Part shown: in pieces, positions 1 through 6,938 of the stretch
Layout of the letters: every line of letters begins with the position of its first letter
How positions within the stretch are numbered: position 1 is the stretch's first letter
The notes under the pieces: model-generated
The model's database searches: none
Seen by the model: only the letters and a program-made list of their open reading frames with translations
Told to the model about the DNA's origin: nothing
Made by a program: the position numbers and the translations under genes
Assembly (NCBI GenBank): GCA_002402085.1
Contig: NVVB01000009.1
Span: 78,686-86,489 of the forward strand
Reading direction: 5' to 3'
DNA: 7,804 bases
Source of the DNA: Gammaproteobacteria bacterium
Lineage (GTDB): Bacteria; Pseudomonadota; Gammaproteobacteria; Pseudomonadales; UBA3067

Positions 1-1539
1 CGTCAAATTTACGGTTTAGATGTAGTGGTAATTCCTACTCATCGGCCGATGGCTCGAAAAGATCATAATGATTTGATTTACATGAGTCAGGAAGAAAAGT
101 ACGAAGCGATTGTTGAAGATATTGAGGAAACCACTAAAAAGGGACAGCCCGTGTTAGTGGGGACTGCCTCCATTGAAGCTTCGGAAATCGTTTCTAATGT
201 CTTGGAAAAGAAAGGCATCGTACATTATGTTTTGAATGCGAAGCATCATGAACGGGAAGCGGAAATCATTGCTCAGGCTGGAATGTCCAGTCGAGTCACG
301 ATTGCTACCAACATGGCCGGACGTGGTACGGACATTGTGTTGGGGGGTAATTGGGAAGCGCTTACGGATAAAGACAACGCCGATGAAGTGGAATTAAAGC
401 GACTCGAAAAAGAGTGGCAGAAACGACACGACGACGTGCTCGCGGCCGGTGGTTTGCACATTATTTGTACAGAACGTCACGAGTCCCGACGTATTGATAA
501 CCAGCTTCGAGGACGTTCGGGTCGCCAGGGTGACCCTGGATCATCACGCTTCTATTTATCGATGGAAGATAGTCTGATGCGAATATTTGCATCAGAAAAG
601 GTTAAAAACCTAATGCAGACCTTAGGGATGGAACGAGGCGACGCTATTGAGCATCGCTGGGTGAGCCGCTCTATTGAAAATGCGCAGCGTAAGGTAGAAG
701 GGCGTAATTTCGATATGCGTAAGCAATTATTGGAATACGATGACGTGGCCAATGATCAGCGCCGAGTGATTTATCAGCAGCGTAATGACATCCTTGAGAG
801 TGGTGATATTTCCGAAAACATTGAGAGCATCCGCAGTGAAGTGTTAGAGAAATTTATTGATCTCTATGTGCCTCCTCAAAGTATTGATGAGCAGTGGGAA
901 ATTGGCGCGTTAACTGAGGAGCTGTTGAAAGATTTCCGTCTTGAATTACCGCTTGAACAATGGCTGGCGGATGATAAAGCGCTGGATGAAGCAGGCCTTC
1001 GAGATAAAATCTCAGGAGCCGTGTTTCAGGCCTATGCGGATAAAGAAGAGAAAGTGGGCGGCGAGATTATGCGTCAGCTTGAAACCCAGGTAATGCTGGA
1101 AGTGCTAGATCGTCATTGGAAAGAACATCTAGCCAATATGGATCACTTGCGTCAGGGCATTGGTTTAAGAGGCTACGCGCAGAAGAACCCTAAGCAAGAA
1201 TATAAGCGTGAAGCGTTCGAATTATTTCAATCCTTAATGGATAATATTCAACATGAAGTAATTAGTGTTTTGTCTCGCTTGGAAGTACGTCAAGAAGAAG
1301 ATGTTGAAGCGATGGAGAATCAACGTCGTCAGGCTGCTGAGGCCAGTGGGGATATGGAGTTTACCCATGAAGAAGGCAGTGCTATTGATGACCAAGCCAA
1401 ACAGACCCCAGCTGGGGACGCTAAAGAGGACGGGCATACGCCTTTTGTTCGTGACGGTAAGAAAGTGGGTCGTAACGAGCCTTGCCCGTGCGGCTCAGGT
1501 AAGAAGTTTAAGCAATGTCACGGCAAATTGAACGGTTAA
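1..1539 (+). CDS. secA: Protein translocase subunit SecA, C-terminal 512 residues (5' end outside window)
   Basis: SecA is the cytoplasmic/peripheral-membrane ATPase that pushes preproteins through SecYEG. The reading frame is open from base 1, so the gene continues to the left and only about the last 57% of a normal ~900-residue SecA is here. Seen in order, in window residue numbers: the second nucleotide-binding fold, with [12 protein letters not shown] (51-62), the motif V region [15 protein letters not shown] (102-116) and the motif VI arginine-finger region [11 protein letters not shown] (168-178); the helical scaffold with [12 protein letters not shown] (227-238) and [13 protein letters not shown] (243-255); the two-helix-finger region around 365-405; then a charged, poorly conserved linker. 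It ends with the SecB/lipid-binding zinc tail CPCGSG...QCHG, with ligands Cys495, Cys497, Cys506 and His507. The reading frame is intact, with a TAA stop at 1537-1539. An internal GTG at 25 lies inside the conserved GLDVVVIPT segment and is not a start. Confidence 0.98.
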   Translation, partial: RQIYGLDVVVIPTHRPMARKDHNDLIYMSQEEKYEAIVEDIEETTKKGQPVLVGTASIEASEIVSNVLEKKGIVHYVLNAKHHEREAEIIAQAGMSSRVTIATNMAGRGTDIVLGGNWEALTDKDNADEVELKRLEKEWQKRHDDVLAAGGLHIICTERHESRRIDNQLRGRSGRQGDPGSSRFYLSMEDSLMRIFASEKVKNLMQTLGMERGDAIEHRWVSRSIENAQRKVEGRNFDMRKQLLEYDDVANDQRRVIYQQRNDILESGDISENIESIRSEVLEKFIDLYVPPQSIDEQWEIGALTEELLKDFRLELPLEQWLADDKALDEAGLRDKISGAVFQAYADKEEKVGGEIMRQLETQVMLEVLDRHWKEHLANMDHLRQGIGLRGYAQKNPKQEYKREAFELFQSLMDNIQHEVISVLSRLEVRQEEDVEAMENQRRQAAEASGDMEFTHEEGSAIDDQAKQTPAGDAKEDGHTPFVRDGKKVGRNEPCPCGSGKKFKQCHGKLNG

Positions 1540-1579
1540 GGCAGGATGTGGATGGCTGAGTAGGGCGTTGTTGTTGAAT

Positions 1580-1607
1580 GGCTGTTTGAATCGTTGTTCG
1601 AATAGCC
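1580..1607 (+). terminator. Candidate stem-loop terminator after secA
   Basis: GGCTGTTTGAA (1580-1590) pairs with TTCGAATAGCC (1597-1607) over 11 bp, counting two G-U wobbles, around a 6-nt loop. It lies 40 bases after the secA stop, where a terminator would be expected. Only three T residues follow before AAAG, so an intrinsic terminator would be weak. It could instead be a 3'-end stabilising hairpin. A second short palindrome (1609-1623) follows immediately. Confidence 0.35.
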
Positions 1608-1653
1608 TTTAAAGCAGCTTTAATATAACGTCATCGGGTCAAATCGCATGCAA

Positions 1654-1697
1654 TAATTCTACGATTGAGTCAAGGAATAGAATCAGTCGTAGAATTA
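1654..1697. repeat. 44-bp near-perfect inverted repeat (15-bp arms, 14-nt loop)
   Basis: The left arm TAATTCTACGATTGA (1654-1668) is complementary to the right arm TCAGTCGTAGAATTA (1683-1697) at 14 of 15 positions; the remaining one is a T-G pair, a wobble in RNA. The loop is 14 nt (1669-1682). There is no T-tract after it, so it does not look like an intrinsic terminator. It could be a folded RNA element, a binding site for a dimeric regulator, or the remnant of a palindromic mobile repeat. Nothing in the window decides between these. Confidence 0.7.
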
Positions 1698-1912
1698 CAT
1701 ACCGCTAGGCCAACCTTAATACCCCTTCTGATTATTCGAAAGCAACACTGTTTAATACCCCGGTATAATCTTTACTTATGTAGCTCATTAGAACGCAATC
1801 ACAAAACCCTGCTTTTCTAGTCGTTATCCTGCTGTCGTTTAAGTACTTCCTGTGAGGACCGAGCTGAGTGAAGGGAATTGAGGTATATTGTGGTGGTGAG
1901 CGTGCCAATTTA

Positions 1913-1966
1913 ACCGACAGTACTATTTTTTCCTGCGGCATTATTTTATCCGACGGCATTATAGTT
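1913..1966. repeat. Three imperfect 18-bp tandem units
   Basis: The units are ACCGACAGTACTATTTTT (1913-1930), TCCTGCGGCATTATTTTA (1931-1948) and TCCGACGGCATTATAGTT (1949-1966). By hand, first versus third agree at 12 of 18 positions and first versus second at 11 of 18; second and third share CGGCATTAT exactly at the same offset. The period is a multiple of three and stays open in a frame on each strand. It may be an eroded minisatellite or a remnant of coding hexapeptide repeats. It ends 98 bases before the argJ start. Confidence 0.5.
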
Positions 1967-2064
1967 GCTATGTGGTGTTCGTAGGCAGGGCGGTGGTGTT
2001 AGGTTCACGTCACATCCAATGTGTAGATCAAAATCAAATTTGCAAGTACAGGTACAGGTGAAGC

Positions 2065-3285
2065 ATGGCAGTTGGAGAGTTTGTGGAAGCAACGTTGCAT
2101 CCAGTGAAGGGCGTTAAAATTGGTGTGGCCGAAGCTGGGATTCGATACGCTGACCGTAAAGACGTCGTAGTGTTCGAATTATGCGCTGGCGCCACTAGCG
2201 TGGGCGTATTCACTCAAAATCGCTTTTGTGCCGCCCCCGTTCAGCTGTCGAAGCAACATTTAGCCCGTACCCAATCACGGTATTGGTTAGTTAATACCGG
2301 TAATGCCAATGCGGGTACTGGGCAGCGAGGCCTGGATGATGCGCTGGAAAGTTGTCTTCAACTTGCGGGTTTAACCGGTGCGGATGTACACAGTATTCAG
2401 CCTTTTTCTACAGGTGTTATAGGTGAATTTTTGCCTATGGATAAATTGTTGCCGGGCATTAAACAAGCGTTGAGTAATTTGGATGAAAATCATTGGTCTC
2501 GCGGGGCTGAAGGTATTCTCACCACGGACACGCGGATTAAAGCCGCCTCTCGACAATTTAAGTATCAAGACCAATTGATTACGGTGACAGGCATTGCTAA
2601 AGGTGCGGGCATGATTATGCCTAACATGGCCACCCTGCTGAGCTTTATTGCGACCGATGCGGCCGTGGAGCAATCGGTATTGCAGGACATATTGACGATC
2701 GTTGCGAATAAAACCTTTAACCGAACCACGATTGATGGTGATACCTCCACCAATGACAGTTGCATGTTGGCGGCCACCGGGCGATCCAAGACGGAGCGCA
2801 TGATCAGTTCCGAATCAGCTCTGTATCAACCTTTATTCGATGCTATTTACTCGGTGTCTCTTGAGTTGGCTCAGGGCATTATTAAAGACGGCGAAGGGGC
2901 AACTAAGTTTGTCACGGTAGAAGTGACAGAAGGTAAGGATGAAGCCAGTTGCTTAGACGTTGCGTACACTGTGGCTCATTCGCCGCTAGTGAAAACCGCT
3001 TTGTTTGCATCGGACCCGAATTGGGGGCGTATTTTAGCGGCCGTAGGGCGAGCGCCGGTGGATCATTTAGAAATTAACCGCATCAAAATTTACCTTGATG
3101 ATGTCTGCATTGTTAGTAACGGCGCTGTGGACCCGGACTACCGAGAAGAGCTGGGTCAAGGCGTAATGGATCAAGATGAAATTACCATTCGCATTGTCTT
3201 AGGTTTAGGGGCTGCTTCAGAAACCGTATGGACCTCTGATTTGTCTTACGACTACGTAAAAATCAATGCGGAATATCGGTCTTAA
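2065..3285 (+). CDS. argJ: Bifunctional glutamate N-acetyltransferase / amino-acid acetyltransferase ArgJ
   Basis: ArgJ transfers the acetyl group from N-acetylornithine to glutamate, giving ornithine and N-acetylglutamate and recycling acetyl groups in arginine biosynthesis. Bifunctional members also make N-acetylglutamate from acetyl-CoA. The protein has 406 residues, the usual family length. Visible family signatures are LVNTGNANAGTG (75-86), STGVIGE (115-121, the oxyanion-hole region) and KGAGMIMPNMATLLSF (179-194). In ArgJ proteins self-cleavage falls between the Ala and Thr of MAT, here Ala189/Thr190, leaving Thr190 as the catalytic N-terminal nucleophile. DGDTSTND (224-231), SDPNWGRI (316-323) and a C-terminus YDYVKINAEYRS are also typical. 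The ATG is preceded by AGGTG (2056-2060) at short spacing, and the N-terminus MAVGE matches the family. Mono- versus bifunctionality cannot be read from sequence alone. The Nudix-ThiE gene follows by 30 bp, probably on the same transcript. Confidence 0.96.
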   Translation: MAVGEFVEATLHPVKGVKIGVAEAGIRYADRKDVVVFELCAGATSVGVFTQNRFCAAPVQLSKQHLARTQSRYWLVNTGNANAGTGQRGLDDALESCLQLAGLTGADVHSIQPFSTGVIGEFLPMDKLLPGIKQALSNLDENHWSRGAEGILTTDTRIKAASRQFKYQDQLITVTGIAKGAGMIMPNMATLLSFIATDAAVEQSVLQDILTIVANKTFNRTTIDGDTSTNDSCMLAATGRSKTERMISSESALYQPLFDAIYSVSLELAQGIIKDGEGATKFVTVEVTEGKDEASCLDVAYTVAHSPLVKTALFASDPNWGRILAAVGRAPVDHLEINRIKIYLDDVCIVSNGAVDPDYREELGQGVMDQDEITIRIVLGLGAASETVWTSDLSYDYVKINAEYRS

Positions 3286-3315
3286 CAACAACTCATGCAT
3301 TAAAGATTACTATCT

Positions 3316-4266
3316 GTGGCTGACAACAAAATAATAAAAGTAGCGGTAGGCGTGCTTTTTGATCAGGACGATAAAATTCTGGTCGCGTGCCGCCCAAAAG
3401 GATTACACCTGGAAGGTTTTTGGGAGTTTCCGGGGGGTAAAGTAGAAGCCGATGAAACTACCGCCGGCGCATTGCAACGTGAATTTGAAGAAGAATTAGG
3501 CATTCAAATAAAGCCTCAGCAACCGCTGATTTCTATTGCGCATCAATACCCAGAAAAAACAGTGCTGCTGGATGTATGGCGAGTGGCATTGGAATCTGGA
3601 CAAGCGTTTGGAAAAGAAGGCCAAGAAATAAAGTGGCTTGCGAAATCACAGCTCGTTGAATATACCTTTCCAGAAGCCAATCAAAGTATTATCAAAGCAC
3701 TGCAATTACCCAATGACTATTTAATTACACCCGAGTGCGGCGCTGATAAAGAGCAGTTTATTAAGAAAATAGATCACGCTATACAGCAAGGTGTTGAATT
3801 AATTCAATTACGCAGCAAAAATTTATCTACGGATGACTACCTTTCGTTAGCCAAACAAGTCAGTAGTCTGTGTCAGAAAAAGGGTGTTCAGTTAATGCTT
3901 AATTCTGATTGCGCTTCTGAGTCTATTGCTGGGGTTGGCTTGCATTTGAGTAGTGCGGCATTAAGCCGATTAAAAACCCGGCCCGTGGATAAAACCGTTT
4001 GGTGTGCGGCCTCTTGTCATAACGAGCAGGAACTAGCGCAAGCGCTTGCCTTGAACGTTGATTTTGTATGTTGTTCGCCAGTGTTGCCAACACCCTCTCA
4101 TCAAGACGCTGATCCGATAGACTGGCAGCAGTTTGCGGCATTGTGTCAGCGTAGTACCGTGCCTGTGTATGGTTTAGGTGGGCTGAATCATTCTCACCAC
4201 AAGCAAGTGGTGGCGCTCGGTGGGCAAGGGATTGCGGGCATTCGCGCTTTTTGGCCCGGTGAGTAG
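3316..4266 (+). CDS. Nudix hydrolase (MutT-like) fused to a ThiE/TenI-like domain
   Basis: This 316-residue, two-domain protein belongs to a known gammaproteobacterial fusion often annotated mutT. Residues about 5-130 form a Nudix domain with a complete Nudix box at 41-63 (Gly41, Glu47, Arg55-Glu56, Glu59-Glu60, Gly62). MutT enzymes hydrolyse oxidised nucleotides such as 8-oxo-dGTP, and the role here is inferred from family. Residues about 134-314 resemble thiamine-phosphate synthase, with YLITPE, ELIQLRSKN (161-169), LMLNSD (193-198), GVGLHLSS (206-213), SCH (233-235), SPVLPTPSH (254-262) and YGLGGL (285-290). Several ThiE metal- and phosphate-binding positions are changed, so thiamine-phosphate synthase activity is doubtful. 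The start is GTG at 3316, because an in-frame TAA at 3301 rules out any upstream start. No good Shine-Dalgarno sequence is seen, and translation may depend on coupling to argJ, 30 bp upstream. Confidence 0.92.
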   Translation: MADNKIIKVAVGVLFDQDDKILVACRPKGLHLEGFWEFPGGKVEADETTAGALQREFEEELGIQIKPQQPLISIAHQYPEKTVLLDVWRVALESGQAFGKEGQEIKWLAKSQLVEYTFPEANQSIIKALQLPNDYLITPECGADKEQFIKKIDHAIQQGVELIQLRSKNLSTDDYLSLAKQVSSLCQKKGVQLMLNSDCASESIAGVGLHLSSAALSRLKTRPVDKTVWCAASCHNEQELAQALALNVDFVCCSPVLPTPSHQDADPIDWQQFAALCQRSTVPVYGLGGLNHSHHKQVVALGGQGIAGIRAFWPGE

Positions 4267-4368
4267 GCAATCGATCTAGGTTGGTTTGTGTTGAAGTAAC
4301 TTGAAGCCTGTTTAGGCAAATCCGCGATTGTTAAATCAAAAGTTTTCTAACTTAAGAAAGTTCGGGTT

Positions 4369-4384
4369 AGTATGAAGCCATACT
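4369..4384. promoter_or_regulatory. Small inverted repeat upstream of the luciferase-like gene
   Basis: AGTATG (4369-4374) and CATACT (4379-4384) form a perfect 6-bp inverted repeat with a 4-base centre, ending 25 bases before the ATG at 4410. It sits in a 143-bp gap that also has AACTT-AAGA-AAGTT just upstream and a short GCCT-GTTT-AGGC hairpin (4306-4317), which lacks a T-tract. Its position would suit an operator, but no regulator gene lies nearby and the match is short enough to arise by chance. Confidence 0.25.
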
Positions 4385-4409
4385 TTCCGATAATGATTGA
4401 TTAAACGCC

Positions 4410-5402
4410 ATGACAAAATTATCAGTTCTAGACCTCTCGCCAGTCATCCAAGGCAGCACTCCTTCCCAAGCACTTCGTAACTCACTGAACCTCGCGCAAG
4501 CAGCAGAGGGGTTCGGCTATGAACGGTTTTGGGTCGCTGAGCATCACAATATGAAAGGCATCGCCAGTGCAGCGACCTCGGTGGTGATTGGGTTTATTGC
4601 TGGCGGTACGGAAAAGATTCGCGTGGGCGCAGGGGGCATAATGCTGCCCAACCATTCTCCGTTAGTGATCGCCGAGCAATTTGGCACGCTTGCTTCGCTC
4701 TACCCTAATCGCATCGACTTGGGGTTAGGGCGTGCTCCTGGTACCGATCAAGAAACCTCGCGGGCTTTAAGGCGTACACTGAATGGCAGTGCCGATGATT
4801 TCCCAAATGATGTTATGGAGTTGCAGCACTATTTAAAAGATGCCGAACCCGGCCAACGAGTGACTGCGGTGCCCGGGGCGGGTACTAATGTACCTTTGTG
4901 GATTTTAGGGTCGAGTCTTTTTGGTGCGCAGTTGGCCGCCCACCTAGGGCTTCCTTTTGCATTTGCATCGCACTTCGCCCCCGCTGATATGGAGCGAGCA
5001 TTAGACTTGTATCGAGAAGGCTTTAAACCCTCAGAGCAATTACAGCACCCCTATGTCATGTTGGGTTTTAATGTGTGTGTCGCTGAAAGCGATGACGAGG
5101 CTCATTTTTTACGTAGCTCTTCGTTGCAATCCTTTCTTAATTTACGGCGTGGTACGCCAGGTCAGTTACCGCCACCCATTAAAAATTTCGAATCAGGCAT
5201 GAGTCAGCAAGATCGCGCGATGATTTCGCAGTTGAGGCGTTGCTCCGCCGTGGGGTGTTTGGATACCGTCAAGGAAAGCATGGCCAGTTTTGTGGATAAA
5301 ACTGGCGCGAATGAATTAATGCTGGTGTGTTCTATTTATGATCATGACAAAAGAGTACGATCCTTTGAACTCGCGGCACAAGCCGGACAGCAGATCTTTT
5401 AA
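4410..5402 (+). CDS. LLM-class flavin-dependent oxidoreductase (luciferase-like, YhbW/MsnO8 type)
   Basis: This 330-residue protein is a full-length member of the bacterial luciferase-like TIM-barrel superfamily, close in pattern and length to Escherichia coli YhbW. Such proteins use reduced FMN (F420 in actinobacterial relatives) for monooxygenation; the substrate of this subgroup is not known. Visible signatures are LDLSPV at the N-terminus (7-12), [12 protein letters not shown] (37-48), [20 protein letters not shown] (73-92), [14 protein letters not shown] (98-111), PLWILGSS (162-169), FASHFAP (185-191) and [11 protein letters not shown] (216-226). No signal peptide or membrane segment is seen, so it should be cytoplasmic. 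The ATG fits the conserved N-terminus, but its Shine-Dalgarno sequence is poor. The 143-bp gap before it suggests its own promoter. It converges on the minus-strand YdjM-type gene, with 24 bp between stop codons and no clear bidirectional terminator. Confidence 0.93.
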   Translation: MTKLSVLDLSPVIQGSTPSQALRNSLNLAQAAEGFGYERFWVAEHHNMKGIASAATSVVIGFIAGGTEKIRVGAGGIMLPNHSPLVIAEQFGTLASLYPNRIDLGLGRAPGTDQETSRALRRTLNGSADDFPNDVMELQHYLKDAEPGQRVTAVPGAGTNVPLWILGSSLFGAQLAAHLGLPFAFASHFAPADMERALDLYREGFKPSEQLQHPYVMLGFNVCVAESDDEAHFLRSSSLQSFLNLRRGTPGQLPPPIKNFESGMSQQDRAMISQLRRCSAVGCLDTVKESMASFVDKTGANELMLVCSIYDHDKRVRSFELAAQAGQQIF

Positions 5403-5426
5403 AACAAGAAAGGATTCCCCTCCGGT

Positions 5427-6425
5427 TTAGTCGAATAGCATTGCGAAAAACTTTGTTCGGTACTCGGGGTTTAAATTGCGAGTCGTATCGTAATCTACGT
5501 GCTCATTGGGTGCGTGGGGTTTCATTCGAATTCCCCACAGCGGGTCGACACTATTGGGTAAAAATGAGTAACGAATATCAATCACGTAATTGGCTTGATT
5601 GGGCAACACCGCAAGATAATCATCCGAGAAAACTCTAAATCGTTCTAAGTCGATGGCTTGTTGGTTGCCCTGAGTGGTATCAAGCCAAGGCAAATCCGTG
5701 GCGATGTCTAGCTTCTTAACCGAAGTGCCGGGAATAAGCCGTTTATCTAAACCAATTTTCACCGCGTCAACGTAATAGTGGCCGTCATGCTCGTAGATGG
5801 TTTTCCACAATACAATATTGCCAAAGCTAGGCTTGGCCGTCATGCGTAAAGGCGTGTGCCCTCGTGAGTGGGCCAGCTCGGTGGCGATGTCTTCTGCTCG
5901 ATCGCGTTGGACGACACCGAGTAAGAGGTAGCTTAAACCGTAGGCTAGTGCGAGCTTGGCAAAATTACTATTACCACGAAAATAACCCAAGAGCACCAGC
6001 GCTAACATGGGCAAGGTTACCAACGGGTCCACAACAGAGACATTGTTCCAGGTAATGCGGGCGTCGGAAAAAGGCCAGAACAAACGCGTACCATAGGACG
6101 TACAGCCATCTAATAGCGCGTGGGTGCCGTAGCCCAAGAACGCGTAGAGGTAGACTCGCTTAAAGCTGAGCTTCTTCTTGAATAGGAAATAGAAAACTGA
6201 CGCGCAAATTAACGCGCCGAATGGAATGAATGCTAAGGAGTGAGTGAAGTGACGGTGAAAATCCAGGGCCAGTAAGGGGTCACTTGAAGAACGAATTAAT
6301 ACATCCAGGTCGGGAGCCATGCCCGATAAAAAGCCAATCACAAAGGCGGCTTTTTGATAGCGGCGCTGGTGTTCAAGGGATTGCGGAAGGCTGGCGCCAA
6401 ATACGCCTTGAGTGAGAGGGTCCAT
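5427..6425 (-). CDS. Membrane-bound metal-dependent hydrolase, YdjM/DUF457 family
   Basis: This 332-residue inner-membrane protein starts with the family's typical MDPLTQGVFGA. The conserved putative metal-site residues are present: DLD (39-41), HRHFTHS (57-63) and GYGTHALLDGCTSYGT (98-113) followed by LFWPFSDAR (115-123), with His57, His62, His102 and Asp106 as likely ligands. Hydrophobic stretches at about 64-82, 91-106, 131-148 and 157-172 look like membrane helices. The last ~150 residues form a soluble, mixed-composition domain I cannot assign. The family is called hydrolase from its metal-site resemblance; to my knowledge no substrate is established. The ATG has a good GGAG Shine-Dalgarno (plus-strand 6431-6434) five bases upstream. 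It lies downstream of the SUI1 gene on the same strand, 138 bp away across a tandem repeat, so co-transcription is possible but not shown. Confidence 0.88.
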   Translation of the reverse strand: MDPLTQGVFGASLPQSLEHQRRYQKAAFVIGFLSGMAPDLDVLIRSSSDPLLALDFHRHFTHSLAFIPFGALICASVFYFLFKKKLSFKRVYLYAFLGYGTHALLDGCTSYGTRLFWPFSDARITWNNVSVVDPLVTLPMLALVLLGYFRGNSNFAKLALAYGLSYLLLGVVQRDRAEDIATELAHSRGHTPLRMTAKPSFGNIVLWKTIYEHDGHYYVDAVKIGLDKRLIPGTSVKKLDIATDLPWLDTTQGNQQAIDLERFRVFSDDYLAVLPNQANYVIDIRYSFLPNSVDPLWGIRMKPHAPNEHVDYDTTRNLNPEYRTKFFAMLFD

Positions 6426-6496
6426 GACTACTCCGAAAGTATTTTTAAATCGTACTGATGTGCCGTGTGTAAAGTGGGCCTGTATATGGCCCGTTG

Positions 6497-6567
6497 CTGT
6501 TGGATCTTAGTTGATGGATCTTAGTTGATGGATCTTAGTTGATGGGGCTTATGTTGATGGGTCTTAG
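6497..6567. repeat. 14-bp tandem repeat (about five units) between the SUI1 and YdjM-type genes
   Basis: The unit is TTGATGGATCTTAG. Two perfect copies (6511-6524 and 6525-6538) are flanked by a 12/14 copy (6497-6510), a diverged 15-bp copy (6539-6553) and a copy with one change (6554-6567). The last one contains the stop codon of the minus-strand SUI1 gene (6564-6566). Three copies carry GATC, spaced exactly 14 bp apart. GGGGCT (6544-6549) can also pair with AGCCCC (6566-6571) around the SUI1 stop; with no T-tract, this is not a typical terminator. Because the period is not a multiple of three, the TAA in each minus-strand unit gives stops in all three frames. Confidence 0.9.
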
Positions 6568-6938
6568 CCCCCTGAGCGTTTGACTTTATAACCTTGTTTA
6601 ATTAACTCGGCTTCAACGGCGTCTCGCTTATCGCCTTGAATCTCTATCACGCAGTCCTTCAGGGCACCGCCAGTGCCGCATAATTGCTTAAGCTTTTTGG
6701 TAAGCGCTTTCAGCTCTTTTTCACTTAAAGACAAGTTATCGATTAATGTCACGCCCTTGCCCTTACGGCCTTTGGTTTCTTGTCGTAAGCGTACCCAGCC
6801 TTCCTTTTTGCCACCGCTGCCTGACTTGGCTTGCTCGTTGGTGTCGGGACAACGACACTTTTTCAGGGGGTAGTCGCATTTGGGACAATGGCTGCCTGTC
6901 TCGGTGGAATAGACTAATCGATCAGTGTTTTTGCTCAT
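6564..6938 (-). CDS. yciH: YciH/SUI1-family translation initiation factor-like protein
   Basis: This 124-residue homologue of bacterial YciH is related to eukaryotic eIF1 (SUI1). E. coli YciH (108 residues) is linked to start-site fidelity and stress-related translation control; the role here is inferred from family. The N-terminus is MSKNTDRLVYSTETG. Next comes a CPKC...CRC cluster (Cys18, 21, 28, 30), a likely zinc knuckle that E. coli YciH lacks but Pseudomonas-type members have. The SUI1 domain spans about 47-124, with TKGRKGKGVT, LCGTGGALKD and IEIQGDKRD. The frame stays open to an ATG at 7005-7007, which would add 23 residues, but RLVYSTETG lies near the start in the family, so I chose the ATG at 6936-6938. 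Neither start has a clear Shine-Dalgarno. A 14-bp tandem repeat begins at the stop codon. The gene is divergent from the YihY-family gene. Confidence 0.9.
   Translation of the reverse strand: MSKNTDRLVYSTETGSHCPKCDYPLKKCRCPDTNEQAKSGSGGKKEGWVRLRQETKGRKGKGVTLIDNLSLSEKELKALTKKLKQLCGTGGALKDCVIEIQGDKRDAVEAELIKQGYKVKRSGG

Larger units (their letters stand above)
1540..2064. other. 525-bp intergenic region secA-argJ, no convincing gene
   Basis: This is unusually long for so compact a neighbourhood. It holds, in order: a candidate terminator stem-loop (1580-1607); a small palindrome TTAAAG/CTTTAA with a CAG centre (1609-1623); a 15-bp inverted repeat (1654-1697); two copies of TTAATACCCC (1716-1725 and 1752-1761), the second running into a consensus -10 hexamer TATAAT (1764-1769) without a good -35; three imperfect 18-bp tandem units (1913-1966); a CACAT-CCA-ATGTG inverted repeat (2011-2023); and the argJ ribosome-binding site. 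The minus strand has a 75-codon open frame (1732-1959) and the plus strand a 38-codon one (1868-1984). Neither resembles a protein I know. No clear ARG-box-like operator was found before argJ. Confidence 0.6.

Noticed and set aside
1764..1769. Consensus TATAAT as an argJ promoter
   Set aside because: No good -35 at 16-18 bp (best is GCAACA) and it lies nearly 300 bp from argJ, so it is mentioned but not called.
1732..1959. 75-codon minus-strand open frame in the secA-argJ gap
   Set aside because: No Shine-Dalgarno, no recognisable family, and composition not like the neighbouring proteins; its start coincides with the 18-bp tandem units. Kept only as context for the small-ORF finding.
2035..2042. 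CAAATTTG palindrome before argJ as an operator
   Set aside because: Eight A/T-rich bases do not match an ARG box and are expected often by chance.
4306..4317. GCCT-GTTT-AGGC hairpin as terminator of the Nudix-ThiE gene
   Set aside because: The stem is only four base pairs and no T-tract follows.
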